In this document: piece after piece, positions 26,738 to 38,159 of the stretch
Position numbering within the stretch: the first letter of the stretch is position 1
Layout: the number at the start of each line of letters is the position of its first letter
Source: Dreissena polymorpha
Taxonomy: Eukaryota; Mollusca; Bivalvia; Myida; Dreissenidae
Length of the DNA stretch: 64,000 nt
Reading direction: 5' to 3'
NCBI RefSeq assembly: GCF_020536995.1
Contig: NW_026273343.1
Span: 186,001-250,000 of the forward strand
Notes under the pieces: generated by a model
What the model was told of the DNA's origin: nothing
What the model saw: the letters and a program-made list of their open reading frames with translations, nothing else
The model's database searches: none
Program-made: the position numbers and the translations under genes

Positions 26738-28522
26738 TCATTGCTATATAATACAATGTGTCTAGTGTGATAATAAACGATCTAATTTGCTGTATCGAGT
26801 ATTATTCTGCAGTTCAATTCAACCCGCATCACATTTAATATTCAATAGGCAAGTTATGTATCTGTGTTGTCTCCACCCAGTTCGATATTTTAGTTGTAAC
26901 TTAAAATGTTTATTGCGATATTTCCACAGAAGTGGACAAACCACCAATCCTAACTATGTTCATAAGGAACAAAACAAGTAATGTGCGATTTGTTAGAGAC
27001 GCATATCTTGTTGCCAAATGTTCACAGAGTTTTAAAACAAACTTGTATTTCACAAAGAAAGTACACTTAAACAAAAAGTCCCAATCTACGCTTACAAGTC
27101 TAATTAATAAGCCTGTAATCATATTTGTTGTATGTGCATAAATTCATGCTTCTGTATAATATGTAGTATATGTTGACGGGCTCAAGATTAAAAACGACGG
27201 GTTAGTAGTTGATTTATTCAATTCAAATGCTTTCGACAAAATTATTTTGCTCCGAGGGTGCATTGAAGTTGACGCTGATAACATTGATTTATCTACCGAT
27301 TTACAGACGACCAGCAGATAGCATGAAAACATGGCAGATAATGCGTCAGTCACTGCTGAACCTTCGTTTATTTACGCCCACGTTGCTGACATGCCCTAAA
27401 TGTCTTATGCAATAATGCATAATAAGTGGCTGAATGTAAAGTAATGTATTGCGAAAAACAAATGCAATACCGTGAAGTGTTCATTGTATTCATTTTAATT
27501 TTTACTGAATGATAAATTATACATTAGGTAAAACCAATTAATACGACAAACTGACCAGGTGGAAAGTAAGGACAAGCCTTCTATACAGGGGGCTCCGTAC
27601 CTGTAAGAAACCAACTCCGAACTGACGTCATACTTTACAGCTCTTAATGAACATTATTGTAGTGCTTTTTATACTATAGTTGTTTTTAAAGACTATTTGG
27701 CGAAAACATGTCAGCAACTATATTAAATAAATACGTTTATATAAATTTTGCGGGAAAATTATCGCGCTTTGTACGAATTATCAAAACATTTTCTTCGGTA
27801 ATATCCAAAAGACGTGAGTAACCAATTACCAAGGGGCTAATACAACCTTATTGAATTCTTGCCTTGTGAATTTCATGCATGTACCTTATTAAATTCCCGT
27901 CTGTGAGGAGTTCAATATACAAATCTATTAAATAAAAAAATCTAGATAAATATAATAACTAAACAAAGACGTCACTTCATATTTACGCCTTTAAGATAAC
28001 GTCACAGGAAGTTCAACGGGAATCGCAGATTAAGAAACTGAGATAAATACTAACAAAACGAAAATGCACAAAGGTTAAACGAAGGTAAACGTGAATACAA
28101 ATTAAAAGGAAGCAACCTTAAGATAATAAGATACAAAAACTGAAATGCGGAAATTAAAGAAGACAGAGAAGCAGCCTAAAAATTAGGCAAACGATGAAGA
28201 AAGCAGAGAAAATAAAGGAATGTCGTTTAACATCAACTTAATGTAGTCACGAGGACGAATGTAGTACATAGCTTTTTTTGGTTAATTTTTTTCAGTTACT
28301 AAAAAAGGACGGATACCTGTGTTAAATACATTTTGTGTAACATACACTGTACTGTACCATACATGTATCATATATTTTATAGTGGAGAATTAGGATACCT
28401 ATGTCTATAAATCTTTGCTTCGCATTATTCTAGTGGCAGATGTATGTGTGTTTCTTTTTAAGATCAGATACAAAATGTATCATGTTTTTTCAGTAATTTT
28501 CTTTTTGTACGTGTTTAATGCT
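26738..28522. other. AT-rich intergenic stretch
   Basis: No gene or repeat supported. Confidence 0.4.
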
Positions 28523-29352
28523 TTCGTAACCATAGGCGCTCGATGTCAATGTTTATATTTATTTTTTATTTTTTTATTATTATTATTTTGTTTTAGTTAC
28601 CGGTAGTTTATTATAATGCTAACACATACTAAATCAATAAAAATCTTCCGACAAAACGTCTGCTTTAAAAAAGTTTGACTATGTACATAGAAATTGACAA
28701 GGTAAATCACTCGCCATTTTCTGAAGCAACGGAAGTGCATCATTATGCATAATTAAATCGCTGTCACCCCGCTCGCTTATTGAAATCCGCGCGCAGGCCG
28801 GGGACCTCGATCTTTAAATATCAATAACAGTCATGTACATGCGTGTATGCCTATAGCCTATAGAGACCTCCACAGACGATGTGATAAACTCCTGTAACTA
28901 TTGTTTCACTCACTTAATCAACAAAATATGTTGTAAACACACGAATCATTCCTTACCAATTGTTTAACTGGATTTGGTCTGCCATGGTGGTTTCCAGAAA
29001 AAAATCACCGATTCAAAAATCAAATCTGACGCCCGTAGTGTTTGTTGACTGTTATTGATATTTAAAGATCGAGGTTCCCCGCCTGCGCGCGGATTTCAAT
29101 AAGCGAGCGGGGTGACAGCGATTTAATTATGCATAAAGATGCACTTTCGTTGCTTCAGAAAATGGCGAGTGATTTACCTTGTCAATTTCTATGTACATAG
29201 TCGAACTTTTTTTGAGCAGACGTTTTGTCGGAAGATTTTTATTGATTTAGTATGTTTTTGCATTATAATAAACTACGGGTAACTAAAAACATAATAATAA
29301 TAAAAAAAATAAAAAAATATAAACATTGACATCGAGCGCCTATGTTCGTAAC
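28523..29352. mobile_element. Foldback element with 300-bp arms and 8-bp target duplication
   Basis: The left arm (28531-28833) and right arm (29046-29344) are inverted copies of about 300 bp at roughly 95 percent identity, separated by a 212-bp unique spacer. The outer ends read CATAGGCGCTCGATG and its complement. TTCGTAAC occurs immediately outside both ends (28523-28530 and 29345-29352), an exact 8-bp target-site duplication. An 8-bp duplication is typical of hAT-type transposases, so this is probably a non-autonomous hAT-like foldback, or a member of another 8-bp family. No coding capacity. A transcript would form a hairpin with about 300 bp of duplex. Confidence 0.88.
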
Positions 29353-30515
29353 AAATGTATTCAGTATTCATTATTAAATGGTTATAGCTTATTATGACGT
29401 TACCGTTTATTTGTATTTACACGATAACATGTTTAATATGCTTAAATTGCACTGTGCTGTATAGCTTATATTTTATAATTACTATTGAGTACATAAATCA
29501 TTTATTCTAATTATAGCCCATCCGTCTATGTTATTGTTGTAACCCCCAGCAAACGTTTATTATTAGAATGATTATGTACACGTTTTGACACATAACATTT
29601 CTTTAATTTTAATCGCGCACCTGATGACCTTAGGTATGATCGACAACATTAGGGCATAGTTGCTGACGACATAAAGAATACATGTTCTTAGTGTCATCAG
29701 GCTGGCTTCCACGCCTTAAACTATATTGTTCGCAGACCTGAAAATGTTCCTTTATCTTTAATACAATATCTGTTACAAGAGGAAAGTACTTGTGTATGCC
29801 TTGAGGTGGGACCGGGTTCCAATAGTAAGACGAAAGCGAGATATTTTAATAAAATTCATGAAACTGACAACTAAAGGTATTCGTACGCGAAATGGTTATC
29901 GACAGTATTTCAGTTTATCGCAATTCATCACATTTGTATAATACAACACTTCGTTTCGTGACTCACTTGTTAAGAATGCCATGGCTTGTATGCGTGTTTT
30001 AAATCAGTTTAATTTCGTGTATTATTTTAGTGTTTGTGTTTCCAAATTTCAACCCAACCGTTTATGTGGACTGCAGTTTAACTTCTCTGCGTGTTATCAA
30101 CCCTATATATGCCTTTATGTTTTCATTCAAATTTTGGACACGGGAACAAACATGCGTGACAAAGCAAAAATCAGTTTAAAAGCAATGGCATTATGAGAAA
30201 TAGCTAGAGCTAAAATGACCAATAACATATTTTAATATGTTCGATATATATGTGACAATATACGTAGAATATTATACGATACAGTATAGAAAATACGAAA
30301 ACAAAATGTAACGACATGTAAGTTCTTCATATAACTATTATTAAACGTCTTCAAATAGCTGGTTTAAATTATTTTTACTTTAGCACGCAACAACCCAGTT
30401 GTGTTCATATATATGCAATATTCGACGCAGCAAAGATAAAAATGTAATAAAAACAAAACAAAACAAACTAATACAGCGTGATAAAAACCTTGGATATTTT
30501 TACTGAAAACTATGT
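29353..30515. other. AT-rich intergenic stretch
   Basis: Nothing supported between the foldback element and the 3' end of gene B. Confidence 0.4.
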
Positions 30516-30521
30516 TTTAAT
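30516..30521 (-). terminator. Candidate ATTAAA polyadenylation signal of gene B
   Basis: Variant hexamer on the minus strand, 15 bp beyond the stop codon. No AATAAA was seen nearby, so the true signal may lie further downstream. Confidence 0.25.
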
Positions 30522-30536
30522 AATACGTGAGTCAGT

Positions 30537-30944
30537 TTAATGTTTGTAAGTCCTTGAACTCTGTTCATACCAGGCTGGTATGGGTGCGTTGTTGTATTTC
30601 ACCTCGCATGCCCAGCAATGGTGCTTCCTGATCCGCGGCGCCTCCAGTTTTTCCGGCGTTTCAACTTCCGGTTCTGGTTCCGTTGGTTCTACTACATGTA
30701 GCTCTACTTTATTTTCAGGAATCGTTTTCTCCATTTGAACCATATTCGTCTTCTGATAGCAGCATAGCGTTTTGTTGGAGATAGCATCAAAGAGAATGTA
30801 TAATAAAATAGCGGTCATGATGCCAGCTATAGCCGACAGGAACCCATATCCGGCGTGTTTGTTGCGTGAGTATTGGAAACATCTATCCTGTCGTCGTTCA
30901 GCCACCACACAGTCACAGGCGGAGTAATGCATGTAGCTGGAGGT
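30537..30944 (-). CDS. Gene B exon 14: Cys-rich juxtamembrane part, TM helix and cytosolic tail
   Basis: Acceptor TGATTCCAG|ACC. The exon encodes a short Cys-containing segment ([16 protein letters not shown]), the helix [19 protein letters not shown], then about 80 cytosolic residues with CC just inside the membrane, an acidic Pro/Glu run ([18 protein letters not shown]) and a conserved-looking HHCWACE before the stop. The juxtamembrane CC could be palmitoylated (inference). No kinase or other enzyme domain. Confidence 0.85.
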   Translation of the reverse strand, partial: TSSYMHYSACDCVVAERRQDRCFQYSRNKHAGYGFLSAIAGIMTAILLYILFDAISNKTLCCYQKTNMVQMEKTIPENKVELHVVEPTEPEPEVETPEKLEAPRIRKHHCWACEVKYNNAPIPAWYEQSSRTYKH

Positions 30945-33900
30945 CTGGAATCAGGAAGATGATACAAAATGGTTATAACTGAGCCGCGTTCTGAGAAAAC
31001 TGGGCTTAATGCATGTGCGTAAAGTGTCGTCGCAGATTAGCCTGTGCAATTCACACAAGTTAGGCGGAAAGTGTCGTCCCTAATTAGCTTTTGCGGACTG
31101 CACAGGCTAATCATGGAAGACACTTTACGCACATGCATTATGTCCAGTTTTCTCAGAACACGACAAACATGTTTATAATTCTTTCGTGATAAGCCAATGG
31201 ATAAACATTGTAATAAAAGTGTGTAAATATTATTCCCGAATACACACATCTAGCACACCATTCAAATATAAAAATAGAATTCACATACGTCATTTACTGG
31301 TACAGCCTGTAAAGTATAATATGTAGATTTGTAAATATATGTCATAATTGCAATACTTTTAGCCTGCACATAAAAAGTGTGCTTATATTTGTATTCAATT
31401 TGATTAATATCTATCCGTATACTAATTCAATCCAGGTGTAATATTAACTACCTATATAGTATTGACATTCGTTTCATGTATAGTATGCATATCTTAATTA
31501 TGATACCTCAATCCTTTCTCTGATTGTAAAACATGTTTACCCATTCTGTAGTCATTACAAAAGTAACAAATATGTAATAAGATACTGTATTGAATTTAAA
31601 AAATATATTACAGCATAGTTATACGTTTGATTATAAAATCAAGGTCATGGTCATGTTTCAGGTTACAGTCAATATTGAACCTTTATTTCCTTCATCTGAA
31701 AATGGTATGTGTCAATGTGTTAAAGAAAACATCATGTGTGAAAGCCTTGTAAAGTAATATAATTTACGAATAACCGGAACAAATCTATGCAGCGATTACT
31801 AATAATATGCATTAAAATAAAGATATAGTAAAAACATTTAATAACATGTACAGACCATCTGAGTAAGGTTTCCCAACAGGAATGTGTCATTTTCAAATCG
31901 GTGCTCGCAATTCCTTCCAAGCCAGCTATCCCCACATTGGCATGTGTAGCCGAAAGACACATGGTAGGAACAAGTGCCCCCGTTTTGACACGGCATGGAC
32001 TCGCAAATGTCATATCCTGTAAATTTGCGGCTTAAAAGTTGTAGAGTAATATGTGTATACGCTGTTTAAATGCTTGCGCGTTTAAAGATGCATACATGAA
32101 ACGATGGTGATGCATAAACATATAAATACGTTGTTGTATATAACCTCATTGAAAATTTAATTTAAATCGGTTAATACAATTATATAAACGTTTACTAAAG
32201 AAATTGAACTACGCCTATATATGCATATTCTTAAACAGCGTGCATGAATAACAACTCCTATTGTTCACATCGCATTAATCAACAAGGAATGTTCCAAAAC
32301 GTTAAATTATCTTTCAAGGGTCACCTCAATAAAATACTTAACGACCAAGTTTACGCCAACAAACTGTATTTACGTGACGTATGACGAAAACTAGTTACAC
32401 GTGTCTTTTGTGTGGTGATGTGATTTTTACTTAACACACAATATTCCAATGTATACACTTGTTGATATTCTTGCAACACTTATTATGAACTTCTATTGCA
32501 TGCTTTTTATCATCGACGTTTTATATTTTATAAGATCGTAAAAAAATGTTTTTTTTAAGATTTCATTCATGTCCGTTTTAACATTAAAACAACTTATTTG
32601 TAAAAGTTAACTTTATGTTAATTTGTCTATCATTAGTCTCTTAATTATGGGTGAGTATTTGCGATTTGATCGATCTTAAAAAACTAAGACGTGAACAAAT
32701 GATTATTGTATGTTTTGTGCATACGTTGTAATATCCATGTGTATGTAATTTAGGCAACAATCCTTATTTACCTGTTTGGCACACCTCGCCAGTAAATCCC
32801 GGTTTGCAAGTGCATTTCGCCCAGCCAATGTGATCTTTGCACGTTCCTCCATTATGGCATGGGCGCAGTAAGCATTCGTCTATTTCTAGAAATACATAAA
32901 ATTTAGTAAAATGTTGCAGTGGTATACAATTTACGTTTTATGTGTGGCATCCTTAAACAGTCTTGCTGAAACATATATCTACACAACTATCGTCTAGGTG
33001 AAATATACATAATACTCTGATTCTATTGTTTAAATTACCAGGTTGAAGTTGCACGATGAAATAACTTTAAGTTATAAAAACTGTTACTAACGAATTTGTG
33101 TGCTGGTATTTTTTATGATATGGAATATATTCATAAAAATGATCTTTTCAAGGGAATTATAGTCAAGATAGATCTTAACCTGCCGAGGGATAAGTAGATT
33201 TAGACATTTGGCTGGTATACCCTATATATCAATTGATATCCAGAATACCTGTCTGGCAATTAACTCCGCTGTATCCCACGTGACAACCACAGAAGTATTC
33301 GTTGATCAAATCAAAACATGTGGCGTTGTTCTGACATGGAGCGCTGGTACATTCGTCAATATCTACACCATGCAACAAGTAAAATACTATTGAGAACTGT
33401 TAGAAGCTTTTGCACTTTTGAGCTGTGATACATATCTGTGTTAATATAAAGGGTTTATTACTATAAACAATGTAAGAAAAAGATGTGTATGTATGTTTGA
33501 TCAATACATCCATGGGACATACCTGTTTCACAACGACTTCCTGTATACCCATGTGCACATGCGCATCTGAATAAATATGTATACCCATGTCTAATGCAAG
33601 TGCTGTTGTGTTGACAGAGCGTATTGATACACGGGTCAACGGCTACAACATAACAACACTTTCACAGTGACAATGCTGTAATAAATTGACTATTATGATA
33701 TGAATAACAGGGCAGATAACTGTGTTATTTTTTCTTAGATGCAACATACAATTTAACAAAACAATCGTATTACCATAAGCAAAAATTATATACCGTTGAC
33801 ACTTAATTTCATTTACAAAAGTGATATATGTAGTAGAATAGTTTCACGCATGTGCTTACTAAACTTTATGAACAATCTACCAAATATTATTTACACGTTT

Positions 33901-36900
33901 ATATATGCATACATATAATGCATAAATGAGTTTCACTAATCACTTACTTGCGATTGTCACTGTTACGCAATGCTGATGGCTCAACCTTAAGACAATAAAA
34001 CATTTGGTTGTAACTGTAAAATACTTATTTTTATTTAATCAAAACAATAAGTATTAAAAAAGTAGCCACAAAAAAGTTTGACTAAACTAAAACTATTAGG
34101 TGAACTTTGGACAATCATTCCTTTGGGAGCATTATAGTTTGTTGTATATAAAACATGCATAAAGCAAAATTTAATAATTACAAGTATTCATCCGTTGCTT
34201 CAACGCATATCTTTTTCTGTCCTATATCGGCCCCAGTGGGGATCCAAGAAAGGTCAACAGCGAACACGCCTGGGCGGAACCTATCGTCATTTCTCAGAGC
34301 TGACTGCTGCACATTTAAAGGCGGGTCTAGCAGCGTGAAGGCGGTGATTCTTGATAGAAAATATTGTAATTTGATACCTGATGATATTTTACAACAATTT
34401 GATATGTGTTTGCCTGACCAATTAATGTACAATTAATGTACATCTGCCAAATACCATGACGGTTGTAACATTTTTATCATTTTAAACTAAAAATATATTA
34501 TGATATAACTAGTTCTGAAGTTACATACATGTAAAATTAAATGGTTGCGATTCTTTTTTTAAATTACCACATACGATGAAAATATAAATTAATGTGTATA
34601 TTGGACAAACTTTCATGCACATTGAAAAAACATATGCTCGTTTAAATATTTGCTAGTTGGATATAAAAGGGTATAATTTTATCAACCTTGCAGAACGCGA
34701 AGTCGCATAAAAACTTAGAAAAACCACATCTCCAATCTGGAACACAAGAGGGTCTGTCTGAGACGGAGTCGGTTCAACGAACTCGGGTTTGTCGTCGCAA
34801 TTTCTTGATGGCATATCCGGCGTAACTAGAATAAACTATGTAAATATATAGAGATTATTAAATGTTACGGACTATCTTTCTGCACATACCGAAATGGTGA
34901 TGATAAAATATATATATATACAGCATATTACTGGCATGAACGATCAGTAAAGTGATACTCAACTTAAGTCGATTTTATTGTAAAATAGTCACTAAAACAA
35001 ACTGTATGATGTGCATCTTATAGTTACAAGCATTCGTCCTGTTGTATATGTATACTTTATACTAACAGCATGTTAGCATTAAGTTCCTCAATAATTGAAT
35101 ATTAACTCAGATGTTATTTTAAGTTTAAAACCGTGTGTATATAAACATCGTTTGCAGACAGTATCGCCACACATATAATTTGAATGCAAATGCACAAATA
35201 CACATATACATATCATTGCATAGACATTAACGTAAGCACACCTGAAGAGGTACAGATGATATAATAGTTCCAGCAGGATAGGAACTTCCTCCAATTGTAA
35301 TCGTTGCCTTTGGTCTATCCTCTATCGTTATTGCCACTGCATATGTACCATTTATCTTTAAGTTTGCGTTTATTATTAGAGTACATGTCTCCTGAAATTT
35401 AGTTAGGAATAAAATGCATTTGTTTGCAAAATGTCACACATCTTAAGTAACACAAATGTTTTAATGTTTATATTAGTTAATAATACTTTTGTTTCGTATT
35501 GCTAGAATATGAACAATATCGTTTTATTTATATCTTTACACTAAAACGTGATATTTTATAGATCCATTATGCCTTATTGTTGACATGAAGTGACAATAAG
35601 TCACGTTGTTTTTATACTGCCCTCATGTTTTTGATTTTCTGTACAATCAATAGTAAACTATATCTAACAATATGTTTGTAATGGTTTTATTATACTGATA
35701 TTTAATTTAACTGAAAAGTAATTAAAAAGTCTCAATGTAAAACAATATGCAATTATATTTTAACTAATGAATACATAACGTTAAACCTCGTTTAGTGTTG
35801 CAATTTGTGCATGTCCGTTGTCATGGCATATGTCCGAGCATTCGTTTCCAACAGACCATCTACACGTTACGGTGTCGTTATCCGCGTCAATAGTTGGTAG
35901 AACAATATCACCAGTGCAACCGTATTTGATGCTGTCTTACACATTTGCATAATAAAGTGAAATAATATTGTTAAGTGTTTGTTGTCTATTCTACATCGAA
36001 TCCAACACTAAAGTGTTTCATTGATAATGTTGAGCCTACGTGTATTACTAACATAGCGTTTACATTTCACTTTGAAGAAGTAAGTTTAAAGTACCCGGTT
36101 ATATCCCGAAATAATTAGCTACATATCGTAATTGCCCCGAATCCCTCTTAAAAAACGCTTTAAATTATGTGCTTTATTAATAATTTTGATTATTCTAAAA
36201 GGGTTTTGTCAGAAAAAAGACCCTTTGATCAAGTTATTTTTAAATGCATATGGACCGTGCTCTGTGATAAGGGAATTTAATGCATGTGCTCAGGTACAGG
36301 CTAATCAGGGTTGAAACTTTCTACCTAAACTTGATTATTGCTGAGAAGAAACTTTTTTAAACGACACATAAAAGCGAAAAGTGTCCCTCATTAGCCTGTG
36401 AAGTCCGCACAGGCCCATCTGCGATGGTACTTTACGCACGTGAATTAAACTCTTTTTTACAGGGAACGGCCTTTATGCAAATTTAATAACAACTACTCAC
36501 AAATAAACAGGTTTGGATGGTATTATAGGACTGTGATTAGGAGCAGAAGTGTCCGAACGGTCTCGTAGATCAACTGTCGTCTGAAGTTTCCAGCTCCCCG
36601 CACCAACTTCGACTATCCAAGCTCCGCCAGAAAACCTTTTAAAAATACAAAGTTGCTCATTATACATATATGCAAATCAGAGTGAATATAAAGTTATTTC
36701 GTTTCTTTATTCGATGATTATATTATGTAACTGCTGTCTTAATAAGTAGTAACTCTTACGCAATTTCAAATGGCCCAGGTCCAGGGAATGTGTATTTGAA
36801 TACGCCCTCTGTTCGTTCCCAATTTTGTGCTAAATTAAAACCGGTGCACTGAAAACTTCCCTGGTTGACATTGACAAGAGGCGTTCCGGAACACCCTTTT

Positions 36901-37653
36901 TCACAATTCCACGCAGCCTCCGTTCCATTCTTACCAGAGCCGACTGTAGCTATTGAACAATGTGTTCCAGCCGCCCATCCAAGCTTTGAACTGAACTCGA
37001 CCTGTTATATATTTGATACACGTAATTGGTTGGGTGCTTAATTCTTGTCATCGCGTGCTTACCTGACTGTAAAATAATGTTATCACTGAGGTACGCACAT
37101 GTCCTACTATTAAATACATGGTGATGGTTGTGTTAAGTGTTTTGCCGTACAACTGGAAAGCATTTACAAACGGAAAATTAATAATATTATAGTTAATGAA
37201 ATTGCTACCTTTAACTAAGGTCCAAAATAATTATTGCATTGATGCCTGTAAGCGAACGTCAAGCAATTTAGCTAGTCATTTTTTTATTTGTTGTAGAGAA
37301 ATTTTCAAATGCATAAAATTAGTAAAACAGAAAAATAATCAGCAACAGATAGCTGCAGTTTAATAACTAATCAGTGATCTGAACATCAAAACGTACAAAC
37401 CTCGAAGCCATGTCCAGTTGACTTCCATGTTATTGTTCCCCCTCGAAAATGGTTCCCAGAACAAATCACCAGAATTCCAAAATAAACAAAACCTAAATAA
37501 AAATGATCAGATCAACATGCATAATTGCTACATGGTGTTGGACTTGTTAAGTAAAACAATGAATAAGCGTAATTCATCAAAACATTACGAGTAACTAAAA
37601 CATAACAGTTGAGTGATCCATATGTTTTTTCAGAAAGTGCTCTTTTGATGTAT

Positions 37654-37706
<53 letters not shown>

Positions 37707-37945
37707 AAAAACGCTGTATTTATTTTATGCCGAAGCTTTCTACCTCACGGTCTTCATCAGCGGCCATTTTTTATTTCAATATGTTTTGGTAATCAAAATA
37801 CATGAAATAATAATAATAAATACATGAAACATGAAATAAAAATGGCCGCGGATGAAGACCGTGAGGTCGAAAGCTTCGGCATAAAATAGATACAGCGTTT
37901 TTGTTTAAATAATACAAGGCATATAGAGACTTTGCTATATATATA

Positions 37946-38008
<63 letters not shown>

Positions 38009-38159
38009 TATTTGTCTGCGTTCTCAATATCCACTTAAACAAAACGTAATTATTGGTGAAATACAGACATAATATTTGTTTAAATTACTCTAAATAAACC
38101 TTATATTATGCGTTCAATAACTTACCACGACCTAATCCAAACATTTTCTTATCAACCAT
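30537..38159 (-). CDS. Gene B: type I membrane protein with novel-looking ectodomain, four EGF repeats and one TM helix
   Basis: Fourteen exons give 689 codons: 38126-38159, 37401-37492, 36760-37001, 36501-36635, 35787-35931, 35232-35391, 34687-34825, 34182-34349, 33948-33985, 33523-33642, 33249-33362, 32772-32885, 31856-32016, 30537-30944. All borders are GT-AG and every phase matches. Order: short N-terminus with signal peptide or anchor (residues 1-23), beta-rich ectodomain (about 30-384), EGF1-4 (about 386-537), TM helix (about 587-606), cytosolic tail. I read it as a cell-surface adhesion or receptor protein; its partner is unknown. The least certain borders are the exon 6 donor (C|GTTAAT, chosen because it alone keeps the frame) and the exon 8 acceptor. 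The exon set was built by hand from frames and splice sites, without a transcript. Confidence 0.82.
30980..31165. mobile_element. MITE copy 1 (GTGCGTAAAGTGTCGTC family)
   Basis: Inverted ends of about 50 bp, with TTCTGAGAAAACTGGGC at the left and its near-complement at the right, both followed inward by TGCATGTGCGTAAAGTGTC. Internal inverted repeats contain GATTAGCCTGTGC. It lies in the last intron of gene B, about 35 bp from the exon 14 acceptor. Confidence 0.8.
31856..33642 (-). CDS. Gene B exons 10-13: four EGF-like repeats
   Basis: Each exon encodes one repeat with six cysteines. Exon 10 (33523-33642) reads VDPCINTLC...[12 protein letters not shown]. Exon 11 (33249-33362) reads [10 protein letters not shown] and ends [10 protein letters not shown]. 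Exon 12 (32772-32885) reads [16 protein letters not shown]...[10 protein letters not shown]. Exon 13 (31856-32016) reads [12 protein letters not shown]...[10 protein letters not shown]. Exons 11 and 12 carry the calcium-binding DxDEC signature. Exon 11 also has the C-x-D-x4-Y-x-C-x-C site for Asp/Asn beta-hydroxylation. Exons 10-12 are symmetric phase 1-1, the classic form for EGF exon shuffling. Confidence 0.92.
33948..37001 (-). CDS. Gene B exons 3-9: beta-rich ectodomain of unnamed type
   Basis: Exon 3 reads [15 protein letters not shown] and later [17 protein letters not shown]. Exon 4 reads [20 protein letters not shown]. Exon 5 reads [20 protein letters not shown] with further cysteines. 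Exon 6 reads [19 protein letters not shown], then EDR. Exon 8 reads [19 protein letters not shown], then ICVEATDEY. Exon 9 reads [12 protein letters not shown]. Alternating hydrophobic residues and paired cysteines suggest several beta-sandwich modules. I recall uncharacterised proteins from cnidarians, amphioxus and molluscs with the same phrases (SWIP..ADIGQ..C..A.D) but can give no accepted domain name. Confidence 0.75.
36251..36471. mobile_element. MITE copy 2 (same family, degraded)
   Basis: Shares ACAGGCTAATCAGGG, GCGAAAAGTGTCCCTCATTA and ACTTTACGCACGTG with the other copies. The left end is worn. It lies in the intron between exons 4 and 5 of gene B, with its right end about 28 bp from the exon 4 donor. 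Confidence 0.7.
37401..38159 (-). CDS. Gene B exons 1-2: start and signal sequence
   Basis: Exon 1 (38126-38159) begins [11 protein letters not shown] and ends at a good GTAAGT donor. Exon 2 (37401-37492, acceptor TTTTATTTAG) continues [13 protein letters not shown], a hydrophobic signal sequence, then [17 protein letters not shown]. The start is the first ATG in the only frame that joins exon 2 in phase. Met6 is an alternative start. Intron 1 contains the inverted hammerhead-like repeats and AT tracts. Confidence 0.7.
37659..37703. repeat. (AT)n microsatellite, left of inverted repeat
   Basis: Uninterrupted AT run abutting the left arm of the hammerhead-like inverted repeat. Confidence 0.95.
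37703..37906. repeat. Inverted repeat with two hammerhead-ribozyme-like motifs
   Basis: Arms 37703-37778 and 37833-37906 are inverted near-copies of about 75 bp with a 54-bp spacer. Each arm carries, 5' to 3' on its own strand, a CUGAUGA-like box (perfect on the minus strand at 37754-37760; CGGATGA on the plus strand at 37849-37855), a stem-II-like ACC GTGA GGT hairpin, GAAA, and a mini-hairpin GC-TTCG-GC followed by ATA. That is the core order of a type I hammerhead with a very short stem III and an AUA cleavage triplet. A pairing stem I is not evident and an extra A follows the first box, so activity is uncertain. Such motifs are known from Penelope-like elements and animal retrozymes. Confidence 0.5.
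37936..38010. repeat. (AT)n microsatellite, right of inverted repeat
   Basis: Slightly interrupted AT run (TTTA breaks) mirroring the one on the left. Confidence 0.95.
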
